Below are positions 1-10,277 of a stretch of 17,753 bases of DNA, in pieces. The notes under the pieces are model-generated. The model was not told the origin of the DNA and ran no database searches. It worked only from the letters and a program-made list of their open reading frames with translations. The position numbers and the translations under genes are program-made. The first letter of the stretch is position 1. Each line of letters opens with the position of its first letter. The stretch is from Planoprotostelium fungivorum (Eukaryota; Evosea; Variosea; Cavosteliida; Cavosteliaceae). The stretch spans positions 1 through 17,753 of the forward strand of contig MDYQ01000443.1 of assembly GCA_003024175.1 (NCBI GenBank). Direction: 5' to 3'.

Positions 1-315
1 GCAAGCAGGAGTTTACCTCGAGTATAACTACGTTTGTGTCTGTCGTTCCAAAAGCCTTTTGAATCTCATCTTTCTTCGCCACAATACCCTTCGACACATT
101 GATGAAAACACTGGGTGTCTGCAACACTTCATCCAGATCCTTCTCTCTGTTTCTTTCAGTACGGTAAATATTGCGTGGTATACGTACATCTTATCTCTCC
201 AAGAGCTGACTTTGTTGGGGTAACAGGCAAGCTCAAATCTTTTTCCACCCTTCTTGTATTTGACAAGCGCGACATTGGTCAGACGAACTTGGTTAACTGG
301 CGTGAATATAGACAT
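1..315 (-). CDS. SBDS: Ribosome maturation protein SBDS, N-terminal part (cut by window edge)
   Basis: SBDS works with the GTPase EFL1 to release eIF6 from the new 60S ribosomal subunit. The first exon (315 down to 188) begins [18 protein letters not shown] and continues through [11 protein letters not shown] and SSWRD, the conserved start of SBDS. A 41-base intron (187-147, GTACGT...AACAG) joins in phase to exon 2 (146-17), which reads [20 protein letters not shown], the hallmark stretch of the N-terminal FYSH domain, then [18 protein letters not shown] donor at 16 shows that the gene continues beyond the left edge. About 86 of some 250 residues are visible. An in-frame ATG further upstream (near 411) is rejected because homology begins at MSIFTP and the upstream frame overlaps ELP6. 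Family identity is certain from sequence; function is family knowledge. Confidence 0.95.
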
Positions 316-409
316 GGTGTTCTCTTCTCTGTCCTGTTTTCTTCTCATTTCATTTTCGCCGAAACACCGATCTACAACTCTGGCATCACCCCCACACTCT
401 CCTTTCATC
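316..409. promoter_or_regulatory. Divergent promoter space between SBDS and ELP6
   Basis: Only 94 bases separate the two start codons, so both transcripts must start from a shared bidirectional region or overlap. The stretch is rich in pyrimidine on the plus strand (CTCTTCTCTGTCCTGTTTTCTTC and similar). I see no convincing TATA box. Promoter function is inferred from position only. Confidence 0.5.
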
Positions 410-1327
410 ATGTTCGCCGATCTTCACAAAATTCTTGTGGATTCCACTGATAAGAATTTGAGAGGGTTATTTGTCCTAGTAACAGACACTATTCTGGCTG
501 ACGGCTCATTTGTACTGCATCACTACATACACAGCAATCTTAGAGCGGAGAAGAAGACCATATTGATATCACTAGATCAGACTCCGTTTCATTACAACTC
601 TGTAGGAAAGAAGCTGGTGAGGGGATTCCGCTGCTCAGTTGACAAGATTGCAGGGTTTCAATTTGGCTGATTCCAATTATTTCTCAATCATCAATGGTCT
701 GACCAACAATGATCCCGTCTGTACGTACATCGTGATGGACTACATTAACTACTAATCAGCCGGGAACCATTCCTCCTTCTGCATCGGTCGGGACTCGCTG
801 AGGTTATCATTTAGTGCATAGCGTATATTGATCCATCTCAGAAGTTTATATGTACAATTGAAGGAGAAGATCGATCAAGAGAAAGGAGTGAACATAGTCC
901 TCGACAATGTCAACATCCTCTATCACATGTACACGAGAGAGGAGACGGACATGTTCATTCAATACTGTACATCATTGATCAGATCACAACCATCGGTGAG
1001 GATGACCATTGGAGAGTCTAACGAAATGAAGGAGAGTGAGTCAACGCTGGTCATGCTGATGCACGAAGAGGAAGAAGAGGAGACGATGAGGAGCATAGCC
1101 TACTCGGCTGATCTGATCTTATCGGCCGAACAATTGGAGACTGGTTATTCCAAAGAGGTGGACGGCCAGGTGAGGTGGATGATAGATGAAGACTGATTTG
1201 TTATTTACAGCTGACTGTCATCTCCACTCGAGAGCCAGGGAGCCAGAGAGGAAAGAGTGTAGGGGGTCGATACCATTACAAGATGAACGAGAACAACGTG
1301 CAGTTGTCATCGTACAATTCTGGTTGA
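410..1327 (+). CDS. ELP6: Elongator complex protein 6
   Basis: Elp6 forms the Elp4-Elp5-Elp6 ring of Elongator, which binds tRNA and supports wobble-uridine modification. Exons: 410-616, 654-720, 760-802, 842-995, 1032-1169, 1211-1327; introns are 36-41 bases and all phases agree, giving 241 residues (human protein about 266). The start [19 protein letters not shown], then [19 protein letters not shown] and [10 protein letters not shown], matches the ELP6 RecA-like N-terminus. The middle has [19 protein letters not shown], followed by [32 protein letters not shown] and a C-terminal [12 protein letters not shown], in the order known from ELP6. As usual for the family there is no Walker A motif. 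The fourth intron (996-1031) is 36 bases and stop-free, so it could instead be retained as 12 codons; I prefer splicing because it has GTGAGG, CTAAC and AAG. The gene converges on the RRM gene, 26 bases away. Confidence 0.93.
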
Positions 1328-1353
1328 GTTGAGATAAAGAATTGCAACCTAGT

Positions 1354-2100
1354 TTATGAACACTTTGATGTGCAATAATCACACATTCCGTTCTGCTTGA
1401 CAACATCTTTGCCCCATGCACCACATTTAGAGCACCTGTCATATCCCTGCGGTGTCTCTGCCAGCTTGTTGGATGATGGATCGTACTTCTGTCTCTTGGG
1501 TGCATTGACCTCCACCACACTCTCCTGTTCATCGTCATTCTCTCCTCCTCGTTTCTCTCTCTCACCTGCACGATGCCTTGCTTGGATATGGTGATTCCCT
1601 CCTTGGAGTCCTTCGCCATCTTCAATACCGCTTCATCCTTCCACACTGACGATCATCAGCTCAATATGTGGAATGATACCTACGCGGCTGTCCTTTAGTA
1701 CCAGGAGCCGCTTGGGGTTTGGCAATACTGACTGATACGACCTCGTTCTTTTCACATTCTCTTCAAGCCACCATCTCTCACCTTTCCCAAGATCTCTGAA
1801 TTATGCATGTTATCCATAGCTGCCATGGCATCGTCAGTCGCCTCGTATTCAATGAAGGCGAAGCCTCTGTGCCCTCCTGCTCCAGATTAGGCCTCGCTTT
1901 GAACCAAATACTTTCCTCCAGAATTGTCTGTAGGCATGTTGACTTGTATGATATCACCGAACGGGATAAAAGCTGCTCTCAACAGCTCCTCTGTAGTCTG
2001 CTCATCTAATCCTCCTTTTCGATGTTACTGGTTGATTACATGTATCTCTGGCTAACGCACCGATGTATATGGTCCTCTTTGGGTTTACGGCAACTGACAT
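1354..2100 (-). CDS. RRM protein with C-terminal zinc ribbon
   Basis: RNA-binding protein of unassigned role. Exons on the minus strand: 2100-2040, 2005-1912, 1876-1782, 1747-1684, 1645-1566, 1524-1354, with introns of 34-41 bases. RNP2 is TIYIGAL in exon 1; helix 1 is [16 protein letters not shown], very close to the RRM of cyclophilin E (PPIE/CYP33); RNP1 is [10 protein letters not shown]; the domain ends VVSVSIAKP. No cyclophilin domain follows. The protein instead ends in a ribbon, [22 protein letters not shown] (C-x2-C-x13-C-x2-C), preceded by [16 protein letters not shown]. The intron at 1911-1877 has good GT-AG ends and a CTAAT branch-like site, but exons 2 and 3 join one base out of frame (phase 2 into phase 1). 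A single extra G in the GGG near 1872-1874 would explain this; otherwise the gene is broken. The start at MSVAVNPKR is the nearest ATG upstream of RNP2. Confidence 0.8.
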
Positions 2101-2189
2101 CCCAACCGAAGCGATGTGATGTGATCTCTCACAGGTTGCGTTGTAGAACAGGCGTAATTTTTTAGGGACAGCGTTGCCACTGAGCACTC
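2101..2189. promoter_or_regulatory. Divergent promoter space, RRM gene / NDUFAF7
   Basis: There are 89 bases between the two predicted start codons. The sequence contains a repeated GATGTGATGTGATC stretch (2113-2130). Promoter role is inferred from gene layout; no motif is identified with confidence. Confidence 0.4.
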
Positions 2190-4339
<2,150 letters not shown>

Positions 4340-4388
4340 GGAGCGTCTATCGAGTGTTCGTTGTTCTTTTATGTATAGAGGTGCTCTC

Positions 4389-5267
4389 TTACCACCCATT
4401 GTCTTCCACCCCACTCCACTGTATCTCCTTCTCTCCATTTCTCCCTCTTCTTCTTCAGTGACACTCTTGTTCATTCTCACCTCCACTGACACAGGTAACT
4501 TGGGTAGACCCTGGTTGTGTTCTCCGTGAGAGAGACTCACTCCGTGCCCCGTTTCTTCTCTCAAACACATCCACCCTGTAAACTCACCATCGCTTCTCTC
4601 CATAATTCCAATCATCTTGTCCGCTGTTCATCAACTCAACATAGTCCGCTCTTTTGCACTCACCGATGGAAGCTATGAATGATCGTCCCCAGCTCTTGTT
4701 TCCCTCTGATGCTGAGCCAAGGCTAGCACTTTCTATGATGAGCACCTGGCTTTCGTTCAACGGACAATCAAGGTGGAGAGCTCACTCTCGATCCTTCGGG
4801 AATGTGCTCTTCGTGCCAGACCTCGCGGACATTGAGTGAGCAAGATCTTGACTATGGTACTCACTTCTTCATAGTCTTGTTCCCTGCCAGTCTGTGGGTT
4901 CACCATTCTACCCTTCTCTAGAGAGTCTCCATTCTCTAATAAAGAAAAAGAGCCCACATCTGGACCCGTTGACGGCCGAGATGTGATGTGGTGATGCCAG
5001 CACGCCTTAGGATTATCTAGAATTTGAGTCCTTCTCGCGCAACAATCTTCACCTTCAGTTGAATCAGGCAGGAATTCTTTCACACCAGCTAGCGCCCAAT
5101 CGATTCCTCCTGTCTTCAATAGCCTCAGATCGACAAAATATTCATTCCCTGTTAACACGAGAGTGGTGGTTGTCTCTGAACACATTTATTCATGACATGA
5201 AATCTCGCTCACCTGAGGGAGGATCTGGGAGCCACCTCAGACTTCTTCTGTGGGATATGAGTGGCAT
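4389..5267 (-). CDS. HRI1: HRI1-like protein
   Basis: HRI1 is a two-barrel protein best known from fungi; in yeast it binds the casein kinase Hrr25, and its biochemical role is unknown. Exons on minus: 5267-5213, 5175-5053, 5016-4865, 4821-4786, 4745-4664, 4623-4481, 4427-4389; introns are 36-53 bases with all phases consistent, giving 209 residues (yeast about 244). Diagnostic stretches are RSLRWLPDPPSETTTTLVL at the start, EYFVDLRLLK, GIDWALAGV, HHHITSRPS, then PDVGSFSLLENGDSLEKG, MVNPQTGREQDYEEVWHEE, VLIIES, and KMIGIMERSDGEFTGWM in the second barrel. The last intron (4480-4428) is the least certain: without it the frame stays open to 4313 and would overlap the end of NDUFAF7. I prefer the spliced form, which ends in EDNGW. 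Family assignment is from motif order, recalled rather than searched. Confidence 0.85.
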
Positions 5268-5366
5268 CAGAAATTCGTTCGTGAAAATGTGAATTTTTAT
5301 TACATGTAGCTGAGATGGTCTACAATGCGGAAGGAAATGAGAAAGTCTCATCTCATCTCAAAACCG
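5268..5366. promoter_or_regulatory. Divergent promoter space, HRI1-like / RPA49
   Basis: There are 99 bases between the start codons (57 if RPA49 begins at its upstream in-frame ATG at 5325). The sequence holds an AT-rich patch (GAATTTTTATTACATG near 5291). Promoter role is inferred from position only. Confidence 0.4.
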
Positions 5367-7013
5367 ATGGCGGACAGGAACGGAAAGAGAACCAAAGAAA
5401 AGAAGGACGAAACGCCTAAGAAGAAGCCTAAATTGCTAACGAAGGTTAGAATCGGTCGAAGATTGTCACTAATTGTCATGAAGAAGGACCAATCAACTTT
5501 GTCTTGCTCAATAGTTAGGGACATACCATCTTCTTGCATCGGTGAGAGTCCCGTGTTGATAATATCTGAATGCACTTAACAGTCCATTTTCCCACAAATC
5601 CCCCCCCTCCTTATTCTTTGGATGGATCGAAGGTACAAGCTTTGAACATCTCATCTGATCTTGAGTAGGATCCCATCAAGCTTGAGGTCTTTGTAGATCA
5701 AACGAAGGGATCAGAGAGAACTCACGCTGTGGAAGGGAACACAGAACACATGAACTACCAAGGAGTTGAAGCATACCAGGCCAGCAAGTGGGTGTTCGAC
5801 TGCTTCGTTCAACATCAATTCATAGGAGGCAGGTTCGTCGTTGGAGTATATGATGAGGACAAGAATAAGATGGAGTTGGTTCCTCTGTCTCGTCTAATAT
5901 CGATGAGATCCCAATTGAAGAAGACCATCAATCTAACCGTCAAGGTACACAGATGGAGGTTGTTCGTGTGATTGACCTTGAGTAGGCAAACCAGGGCACA
6001 TTTACAGAGCAGAGAGACAGTTTGATGGCTAACTTTGGAACTCGTCTGTCTCACAGGATCTTGAAGAACATCAAAGAACAGAGCATGGTGGTCCAGAACG
6101 AAAGCTCCAAGGCGAGAACAGCGACGGAAGTCACATTACTTCAGACATCGGATGACGATCTCCCTCCCATCAGTTTACCCGAGAGCCATAATCCTATCAC
6201 GATCTTCAACTGGGACCAAATTATCCCAGAGCAGAACTACGAGATCTATGGAGTGAACGATATCTTCTCTGTGAGTAGCAGTGTGGATGAGAAGCAAGGT
6301 GACACGCACAGATGATTGGAGAAAACTCGAGAGTCAGCCTCATGTGTTCCAGATACAGGTGAAAAGAAGGTTGTATGAGAATCCTATTGACGTCAATAGG
6401 ATCCATGATATGACCCGACAGATGTTGCTTAGATTGACCTTTGATAAAACAAATTCACAAGATACAAAGAGATACATCGCTGCTGCCCTATATTTCGGTT
6501 ACATCGCTCAGATGCTGGAGAATTACAAGGTAAGAGTCATCACGAACATGCTATAATCCTGCTGTTTCTGAAACGATGATAGAGTAGAATGATCATTCGA
6601 ATATTTCCAGAGGAAGAGAAAGTTCATCAGGTGAGAATGTCACAGTATGATCAACTGAATGAGAACAGATACCCGAAGAATTCATGCAGATCTTTGGACG
6701 AACTTTTGGAATTAGGATGGGTACTTCTACATTCAAATATGACGATCTGGGAAAGTTCAAGGCCATCAACTACGCTCTCGTAGCTCTCCTCCTGTGCGAG
6801 GGCTTCTCTACTACCGCCACACCTGCTGCTGAAGCTTTGTGTGTTACGAAGGAGTCGTGAGCGCAAGTTTCAACATTTCATAGGCTAAGAGAGACCAGAT
6901 TGATAAGGAATGTAAGGAGAATGGGATTTACATACAACAAGACAAGTGATGAGATATCGTTCAAAGGTCCATGGAGACCCATGCAAGAGAAGCTCAGAAC
7001 AAAGAATAAATGA
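5367..7013 (+). CDS. POLR1E: RNA polymerase I subunit RPA49 / POLR1E (PAF53)
   Basis: Subunit of RNA polymerase I, the nucleolar rRNA polymerase. Its N-terminus forms a TFIIF-like dimer with RPA34, and its C-terminus is a tandem winged helix that aids initiation and elongation. Exons: 5367-5444, 5484-5541, 5583-5632, 5669-5944, 5986-6270, 6312-6358, 6400-6529, 6583-6630, 6669-6838, 6884-7013, all in phase, giving 423 residues (human 419, yeast 415). A lysine-rich start (GKRTKEKKDETPKKKPK) may be a nuclear signal. Family features are FVVGVYDEDKNKMELVPL, the hinge NFGTRLSHRILKNI, LPPISLPESHNP, the winged-helix stretch RQMLLRLTF...RYIAAALYFGYIAQML, then IPEEFMQIFGRTF and KAINYALVALLLCEGFSTT. In-frame ATGs at 5325 and 5340 would add up to 14 residues. 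The last intron could be 6839-6883 (chosen, 45 bases) or a shorter 27-base variant. Confidence 0.92.
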
Positions 7014-7236
7014 GAAAAAGGCATTACAGTCATAGTTCATGTAATTTCAGCATCTGGGGCGGGCACTGCACCTCAATTGAGGTCTAACTCGATCAGTGGA
7101 CTCCCATCTATTGATTGCTTCTACACAGATAGACTCTTTCTGCCATCTTTACCAGCAGGTGTGTGTCGATAGTAGAAGATGATCCATAATGGGCTCTCCT
7201 AGGAATCAAAGTAGACCTTTGGATTTGTGTTGTTGG
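7014..7236. other. Intergenic tail after RPA49, no clear gene
   Basis: About 220 bases from the RPA49 stop to the first CATCATAG repeat. The minus strand has a short open stretch (NPKVYFD at about 7220-7200, later DGSPLIELDLN near 7095-7063) faintly like a cyclophilin start, but no splice scheme joins these into a convincing domain. I see no RNA gene. Confidence 0.35.
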
Positions 7237-7810
7237 CATCATAGAAAAGGGGGTATTATAGTCCATTTCTCTACAACTCTCCTCGCACTGAATGCCTGTC
7301 TCCTGTGTTCTGTTTGGTAATCCTCTGCAAAACATTTGTAAGCGTTCACGCGCTCTGTGCTTGCTTTATGCAGTCTGTGTGGAGATCTATACACTCAAAT
7401 CATACAAAAGACACAATGAGGCAAAAGGCAGCTGCATATGAATAGGCTGAGATCAATTTATTTGAGGCTCACAAGGCTGTTCAATTGTTGTTGAGGATGT
7501 CCTTTGCTGCGTCAAGAAAGGCTTTGTTGATGTTGGAAGTGCTCAATCCCTCCTCTCTTAGACAAGCTTTGCCTGTGCAAGATCTGCAGGAGTCTCAAAA
7601 GCTTTGGGGGGCATGTTTGGTGATGATGAAGTGCTTGCTTGTTTATTCAGTTGGAAATGACAATTGACCACTCTGTAATTGGAGAATCTCTCTTCCTCCG
7701 CTTCCGCCATGGGAACCTCATGAGGGCACTCTGCCACAACAGATTCTAAGAGACGGAGTAAAGTTATATCTCCGTTTCACAAGAATGGCGGTTGTGCGTG
7801 ATCGCGCTCC
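7237..7810 (-). repeat. CATCATAG-family repeat, copy A
   Basis: Begins CATCATAG, then a G-run and TATTATAGTCCATTTCTCTACAACTC. It is nearly collinear with copies B and C to about GTTTCACAAGAATGG and a little beyond (about GTGATCGCGCTCC). It has an internal deletion of about 80 bases relative to B (at about 7570). Read on the minus strand, CATCATAG is the right-hand (3') end, and a short coding frame lies upstream of about 250 bases of non-coding sequence. The shared CATCATAG end with unequal other ends recalls 5'-truncated retroelement copies, but a terminal-repeat element is also possible. Confidence 0.8.
7558..7710 (-). pseudogene. Repeat-encoded frame, copy A (internally deleted)
   Basis: Minus-strand frame starting MAEAEEERFSNYRVV and holding STSSSPNMPPKAFETPADL; the same protein is intact in copy B. 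Here the about 80-base deletion removes the middle (GGDTWREQMSYI in B) and shifts the frame to an early stop after AQAKLV. The product is unrecognised: acidic start, Ser/Thr/Pro linker, helical end. It may continue upstream in frame as far as VVAECPH, where an exon border is possible. Confidence 0.55.
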
Positions 7811-7885
7811 CACCATCACGTGAGCTCTGAGATGATTCGCTTTGTTCTTTCAAACCAAGGGAAAAATACAAGATGCTTTACTTAC

Positions 7886-8232
7886 CTTGAAGCTGCAGCG
7901 TGGTTTCAGTTCGCCTCCCCCCTGACTCTGTTCGTCCTTTCATACATCATTGGTCCGATCGGCCTCTACCTGCACCTTCTCATCCTGAGCCGTCTCTTCC
8001 CGCACTGCCATAACACAATCCTTCCTTCCCCTTATCGAGTCACCCATCATGCTCGCCGAGGCTGGTGTTGAGTATCTTAGATAAAGTTCTCACTCAAAAC
8101 GTTCGTCTCTCGTCTACAGATCCTTTCTGCCAGGGTATCCGGGCTGGCTGGGCTTGAATTTTTGTTTTCAGAATTCTCACCTGCGAATCTCGCTTTGCGA
8201 ACCGCGCCTTGCAACACATCTTGCTTCATCAT
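7886..8232 (-). CDS. Unrecognised multi-exon minus-strand reading frame
   Basis: Four segments join in phase on the minus strand: about 8232-8181, 8126-8094, 8061-7970, 7936-7886, with introns of 54, 32 and 33 bases and a GTAAGTAAAG donor at 7885. The reading begins MMKQDVLQGAVRKARFA, passes MMGDSIRGRKDCVMAVREE and ends ELKPRCSFK before the next donor. The two initial ATG codons lie inside the CATCATAG end of repeat D, so the start may be borrowed from the repeat or the true start may lie elsewhere. The exon after 7885 is not settled; an acceptor near 7827 gives a short run that stops after CETEI inside copy A. No family recognised. It could be a chance alignment of splice sites, though three consistent phases argue for a real gene. 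Confidence 0.45.
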
Positions 8233-8402
8233 AGTAAAAGGGGATATTATAGCGGATTTATCTACAACTCACCACACACTGAATGCTTGCCTCCTGTGAT
8301 CAGTTTGTAAATTCTCTGCAAAACATTTGTAAGCTTTTGTGTGCCCAGAGCATGCTTTATACAGACTGGGTGGAAAACACTGCATCTTAAATGATAGTAG
8401 CC
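8227..8402 (+). repeat. CATCATAG-family repeat, divergent copy D
   Basis: Starts CATCATAGTAAAAGGGGATATTATAG and matches copies A-C for about 140 bases, but with its own variants (CTCCTGTGATCAGTTTGTAAATTCTC). These variants are shared with the inverted copy E at 10708-10883, and the D/E match extends beyond the point where D leaves A-C, to about GATAGTA near 8398. D and E are therefore a sister pair in opposite orientation. Confidence 0.7.
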
Positions 8403-8579
8403 TTGCCGCACAGTGGCATGGCTAACAGGGGCATGTGTGTGGGCCTTGAGTGTTGTGTTTCTGCTATCATCTGCTAAGAACATGCTTTCTACACACATTT
8501 TTATCACTAAACGCCAACTTGATGAAAAAGAGAGAACACGGAGCAAATGAGAGACGTGTATTTTCCATTTATTTCCCGA
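8403..8579. other. Spacer between repeats D and B
   Basis: About 177 bases with no recognised gene. A minus-strand frame crosses it, but it also runs through repeat D and has no family features. It contains GCCGCACAGTGGCATGGCTAAC near 8404, a CACAGTG heptamer that I treat as chance (see rejected items). Confidence 0.3.
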
Positions 8580-9208
8580 CATCATAGTAAAAGGGGGTAT
8601 TATAGTCCATTTCTCTACAGCTCACCTCACACTGAATGCTTGTCTCCTGTGTTCTGTTTGGTAATCCTCTGCAAAACATTTCTAAGCGTTCGCGCACTCT
8701 GTACTCGCCTTATGCAGTCTGTGTGGAAATCTATACACTCAAATCATACAAAAGACACAATGAGGCAAAAGGCAGCTGCATATGAATAGGCTGAGCTGAA
8801 ATAGAATCAATTTATTTGTGGCTCACAAGGCTGTTCAATTGTTGTTGAGGATGTCCTTTGCTGCGTCAAGAAAGGTTTTGTTGATGTTGGAAGTGCTCAA
8901 TCCCTCCTCTCTTATACAAGCTTGCTGACCATCACTCCCAGTTTGGGTGATGTAAGACATCTGTTCTCTCCAAGTGTCTCCACCATACTCCTTGGCCGCC
9001 TGTGCAAGATCTGCAGGAGTCTCAAAAGCTTTGGGAGGCATGTTTGGTGATGATGAAGTGCTTGCTTGTGTATTCAGTTGGAAATGACGATTGACCACTC
9101 TGTAGTCGGAGAATCCCTCTTCCTCTGCTTCCGCCATGGGATTGTCATGAGGGCACTCTGCCACAACGGATTCTAAGAGACGGAGTAGAATTATATCTCC
9201 GTTTCACA
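8580..9208 (-). repeat. CATCATAG-family repeat, copy B (most intact)
   Basis: Fullest copy: CATCATAG end, about 250 bases of non-coding sequence, then the intact minus-strand frame at 8835-9164, then CTAAGAGACGGAGTAGAATTATATC. Similarity to A and C ends at GTTTCACA, four bases before the N at 9212, so the copy may be cut by a contig join rather than by biology. Identity to copy C is very high by eye, suggesting recent duplication. Confidence 0.8.
8835..9164 (-). CDS. Repeat-encoded protein, intact 109-residue frame
   Basis: Starts MAECPHDNPMAEAEEEGF, then DYRVVNRHFQLNTQ, a Ser/Pro linker (STSSSPNMPPK), and a helical region with ETPADLAQAAKEYGGDTWRE, MSYITQTG, ACIREEGLSTSNINKTFLDA and KDILNNN at the end. 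The same frame recurs in copies A and C with lesions, so B probably shows the ancestral version. The frame is open upstream through ILLRLLESVVAECPH to a TGA, so it may be the last exon of a longer protein. I do not recognise a family. As the coding part of a multicopy repeat, it may be the C-terminus of an element-encoded protein. Confidence 0.55.
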   Translation of the reverse strand: MAECPHDNPMAEAEEEGFSDYRVVNRHFQLNTQASTSSSPNMPPKAFETPADLAQAAKEYGGDTWREQMSYITQTGSDGQQACIREEGLSTSNINKTFLDAAKDILNNN

Positions 9209-9211
9209 TGA

Positions 9212-9212
9212 N
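9212..9212. other. Ambiguous base, probable assembly join
   Basis: Single N directly after the point where copy B loses similarity to its sisters. The other N in the window (17031) also sits at a repeat boundary, so both are likely joins between contigs. Confidence 0.7.
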
Positions 9213-9383
9213 TGTGATAGGCCCCTTTGATGCCACTGAAGGTCTTGAGCATCATCATCCTTCTCGGTCAGATCAGATGAGGTATTAGCCGAAGTAATTT
9301 CGAAGAAAATGTGCGGCCCAAAATGTTTGAAATCAATCTGTACAAAGTCGTCGGAAGGTTGAGGACGAGAATGAGAAGCACGG
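9213..9383 (-). other. Exon-like open frame between repeats B and C
   Basis: The minus strand is open for the whole 171 bases, reading SRPQPSDDFVQIDFKHFG, HIFFEITSANTSSDL, TEKDDDAQDLQWHQRGLS. The composition looks protein-like, but both ends are cut, on one side by the repeat C terminus and on the other by the N. Product unrecognised; possibly a host exon interrupted by the repeat insertion. Confidence 0.35.
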
Positions 9384-10036
9384 CATCATAGTAAAAGGGG
9401 GTATTATAGTCCATTTCTCTACAACTCACCTCACACTGAATGCTCGTCTCCTGTGTTCTGTTTGGTAATCCTCTGCAAAACATTTCTAAGCGTTCGCGCA
9501 CTCTGTACTCGCCTTATGCAGTCTGTGTGGAAATCTATACACTCAAATCATACAAAAGACACAATGAGGCAAAAGGCAGCTGCATATGAATAGGCTGAGC
9601 TGAAATAGAATCAATTTATTTGTGGCTCACAAGGCTGTTCAATTGTTCTTGAGGATGTCCTTTGCTGCGTCAAGAAAGGTTTTGTTGATGTTGGAAGTGC
9701 TCAATCCCTCCTCTCTTATACAAGCTTGCTGACCATCACTCCCAGTTTGGGTGATGTAAGACATCTGTTCTCTCCAAGTGTCTCCACCATACTACTTGGC
9801 TGCCTGTGCAAGATCTGCAGGAGTCTCAAAACTTTGGGAGGCATGTTTGGTGATGATGAAGTGCTTGCTTGTGTATTCAGTTGGAAATGATGATTGACCA
9901 CTCTGCAGTTGGAGAATCCCTCTTCCTCTGCTTCCGCCATGGGATTGTCATGAGGGCACTCTGCCACAACGGATTCTAAGAGACAGAGTAGAATTATATC
10001 TCCGTTTCACAAGAATGGCAGTCGTGTGTGATCATA
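9384..10036 (-). repeat. CATCATAG-family repeat, copy C
   Basis: Starts CATCATAGTAAAAGGGGGTATTATAG and follows copy B almost base for base to GTTTCACA, then copy A for a further 20-30 bases (AAGAATGGCAGTCGTGTGTGATC). The point where A and C part (about 10036) is the best estimate of the far limit of the shared unit. Confidence 0.8.
9639..9967 (-). pseudogene. Repeat-encoded frame, copy C (frameshifted)
   Basis: Same protein as at 8835-9164: MAECPHDNPMAEAEEEGFSN and STSSSPNMPPK are readable. One base is missing near 9830 (CAAAACTTTGGG against CAAAAGCTTTGGG in B), which breaks the frame after PPK; the remaining end, NINKTFLDAAKDIL, is present in another frame. Confidence 0.6.
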
Positions 10037-10277
10037 CTCCTGGTTTTGTTGCGGACTATATTGCCCTCAAAAATTCTATAGACACTGCCGTTCAGACTGC
10101 CTCTGCTGGTGAGTCTCAACCTTTCTCATTCTCCTTATTCTCGTTGCAGTGTCCCCACAGACTCATGGGGCTCTACGGGCCTCTCAGGCTCTAGCTCGCA
10201 TAGCGGCAGCTGAGAGGGGTCGTTTCAGCTCAACATTACACAATCGAGAATTTTCACCAAAAATCCAAATTAATTAA
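10015..10277 (+). CDS. Small spliced gene, 73 residues, unrecognised
   Basis: ATG at 10015 begins MAVVCDHTPGFVADYIALKN, then SIDTAVQTASA. A typical 41-base intron (10109-10149, GTGAGT...TTGCAG with a long pyrimidine tract) joins in phase to VSPQTHGALRASQALARIAA, ending at TAA 10275-10277. The first 22 bases of the frame lie in the end of repeat C, antisense to the repeat frame; copy A has the same ATG context (MAVVRDRAPTIT then stop). It may therefore be the first part of an element gene read out from the repeat. Helical, Ala-rich, no known motif. Confidence 0.45.

Noticed and set aside
28-411. Long minus-strand frame continuing upstream of MSIFTP
   Set aside because: Homology to SBDS begins at MSIFTP (315); the upstream part overlaps the ELP6 start and has no similarity.
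5815-6054. Minus-strand frame opposite RPA49 exons
   Set aside because: Shadow of a conserved coding region; no homology or splice logic of its own.
7063-7225. Cyclophilin-like start on the minus strand (NPKVYFD, DGSPL)
   Set aside because: Only a few residues agree, the frame has a stop and no splice scheme restores the domain.
7820-8071. Plus-strand hydrophobic frame (WFQFASPLTLFVLSYIIGP)
   Set aside because: It looks like a membrane segment but is antisense to a minus-strand exon set with consistent splice phases; not supported as a gene.
8400-8412. CACAGTG heptamer resembling a recombination signal
   Set aside because: A 7-base match is expected by chance in this length, and no A-rich nonamer at 12 or 23 bases was seen.
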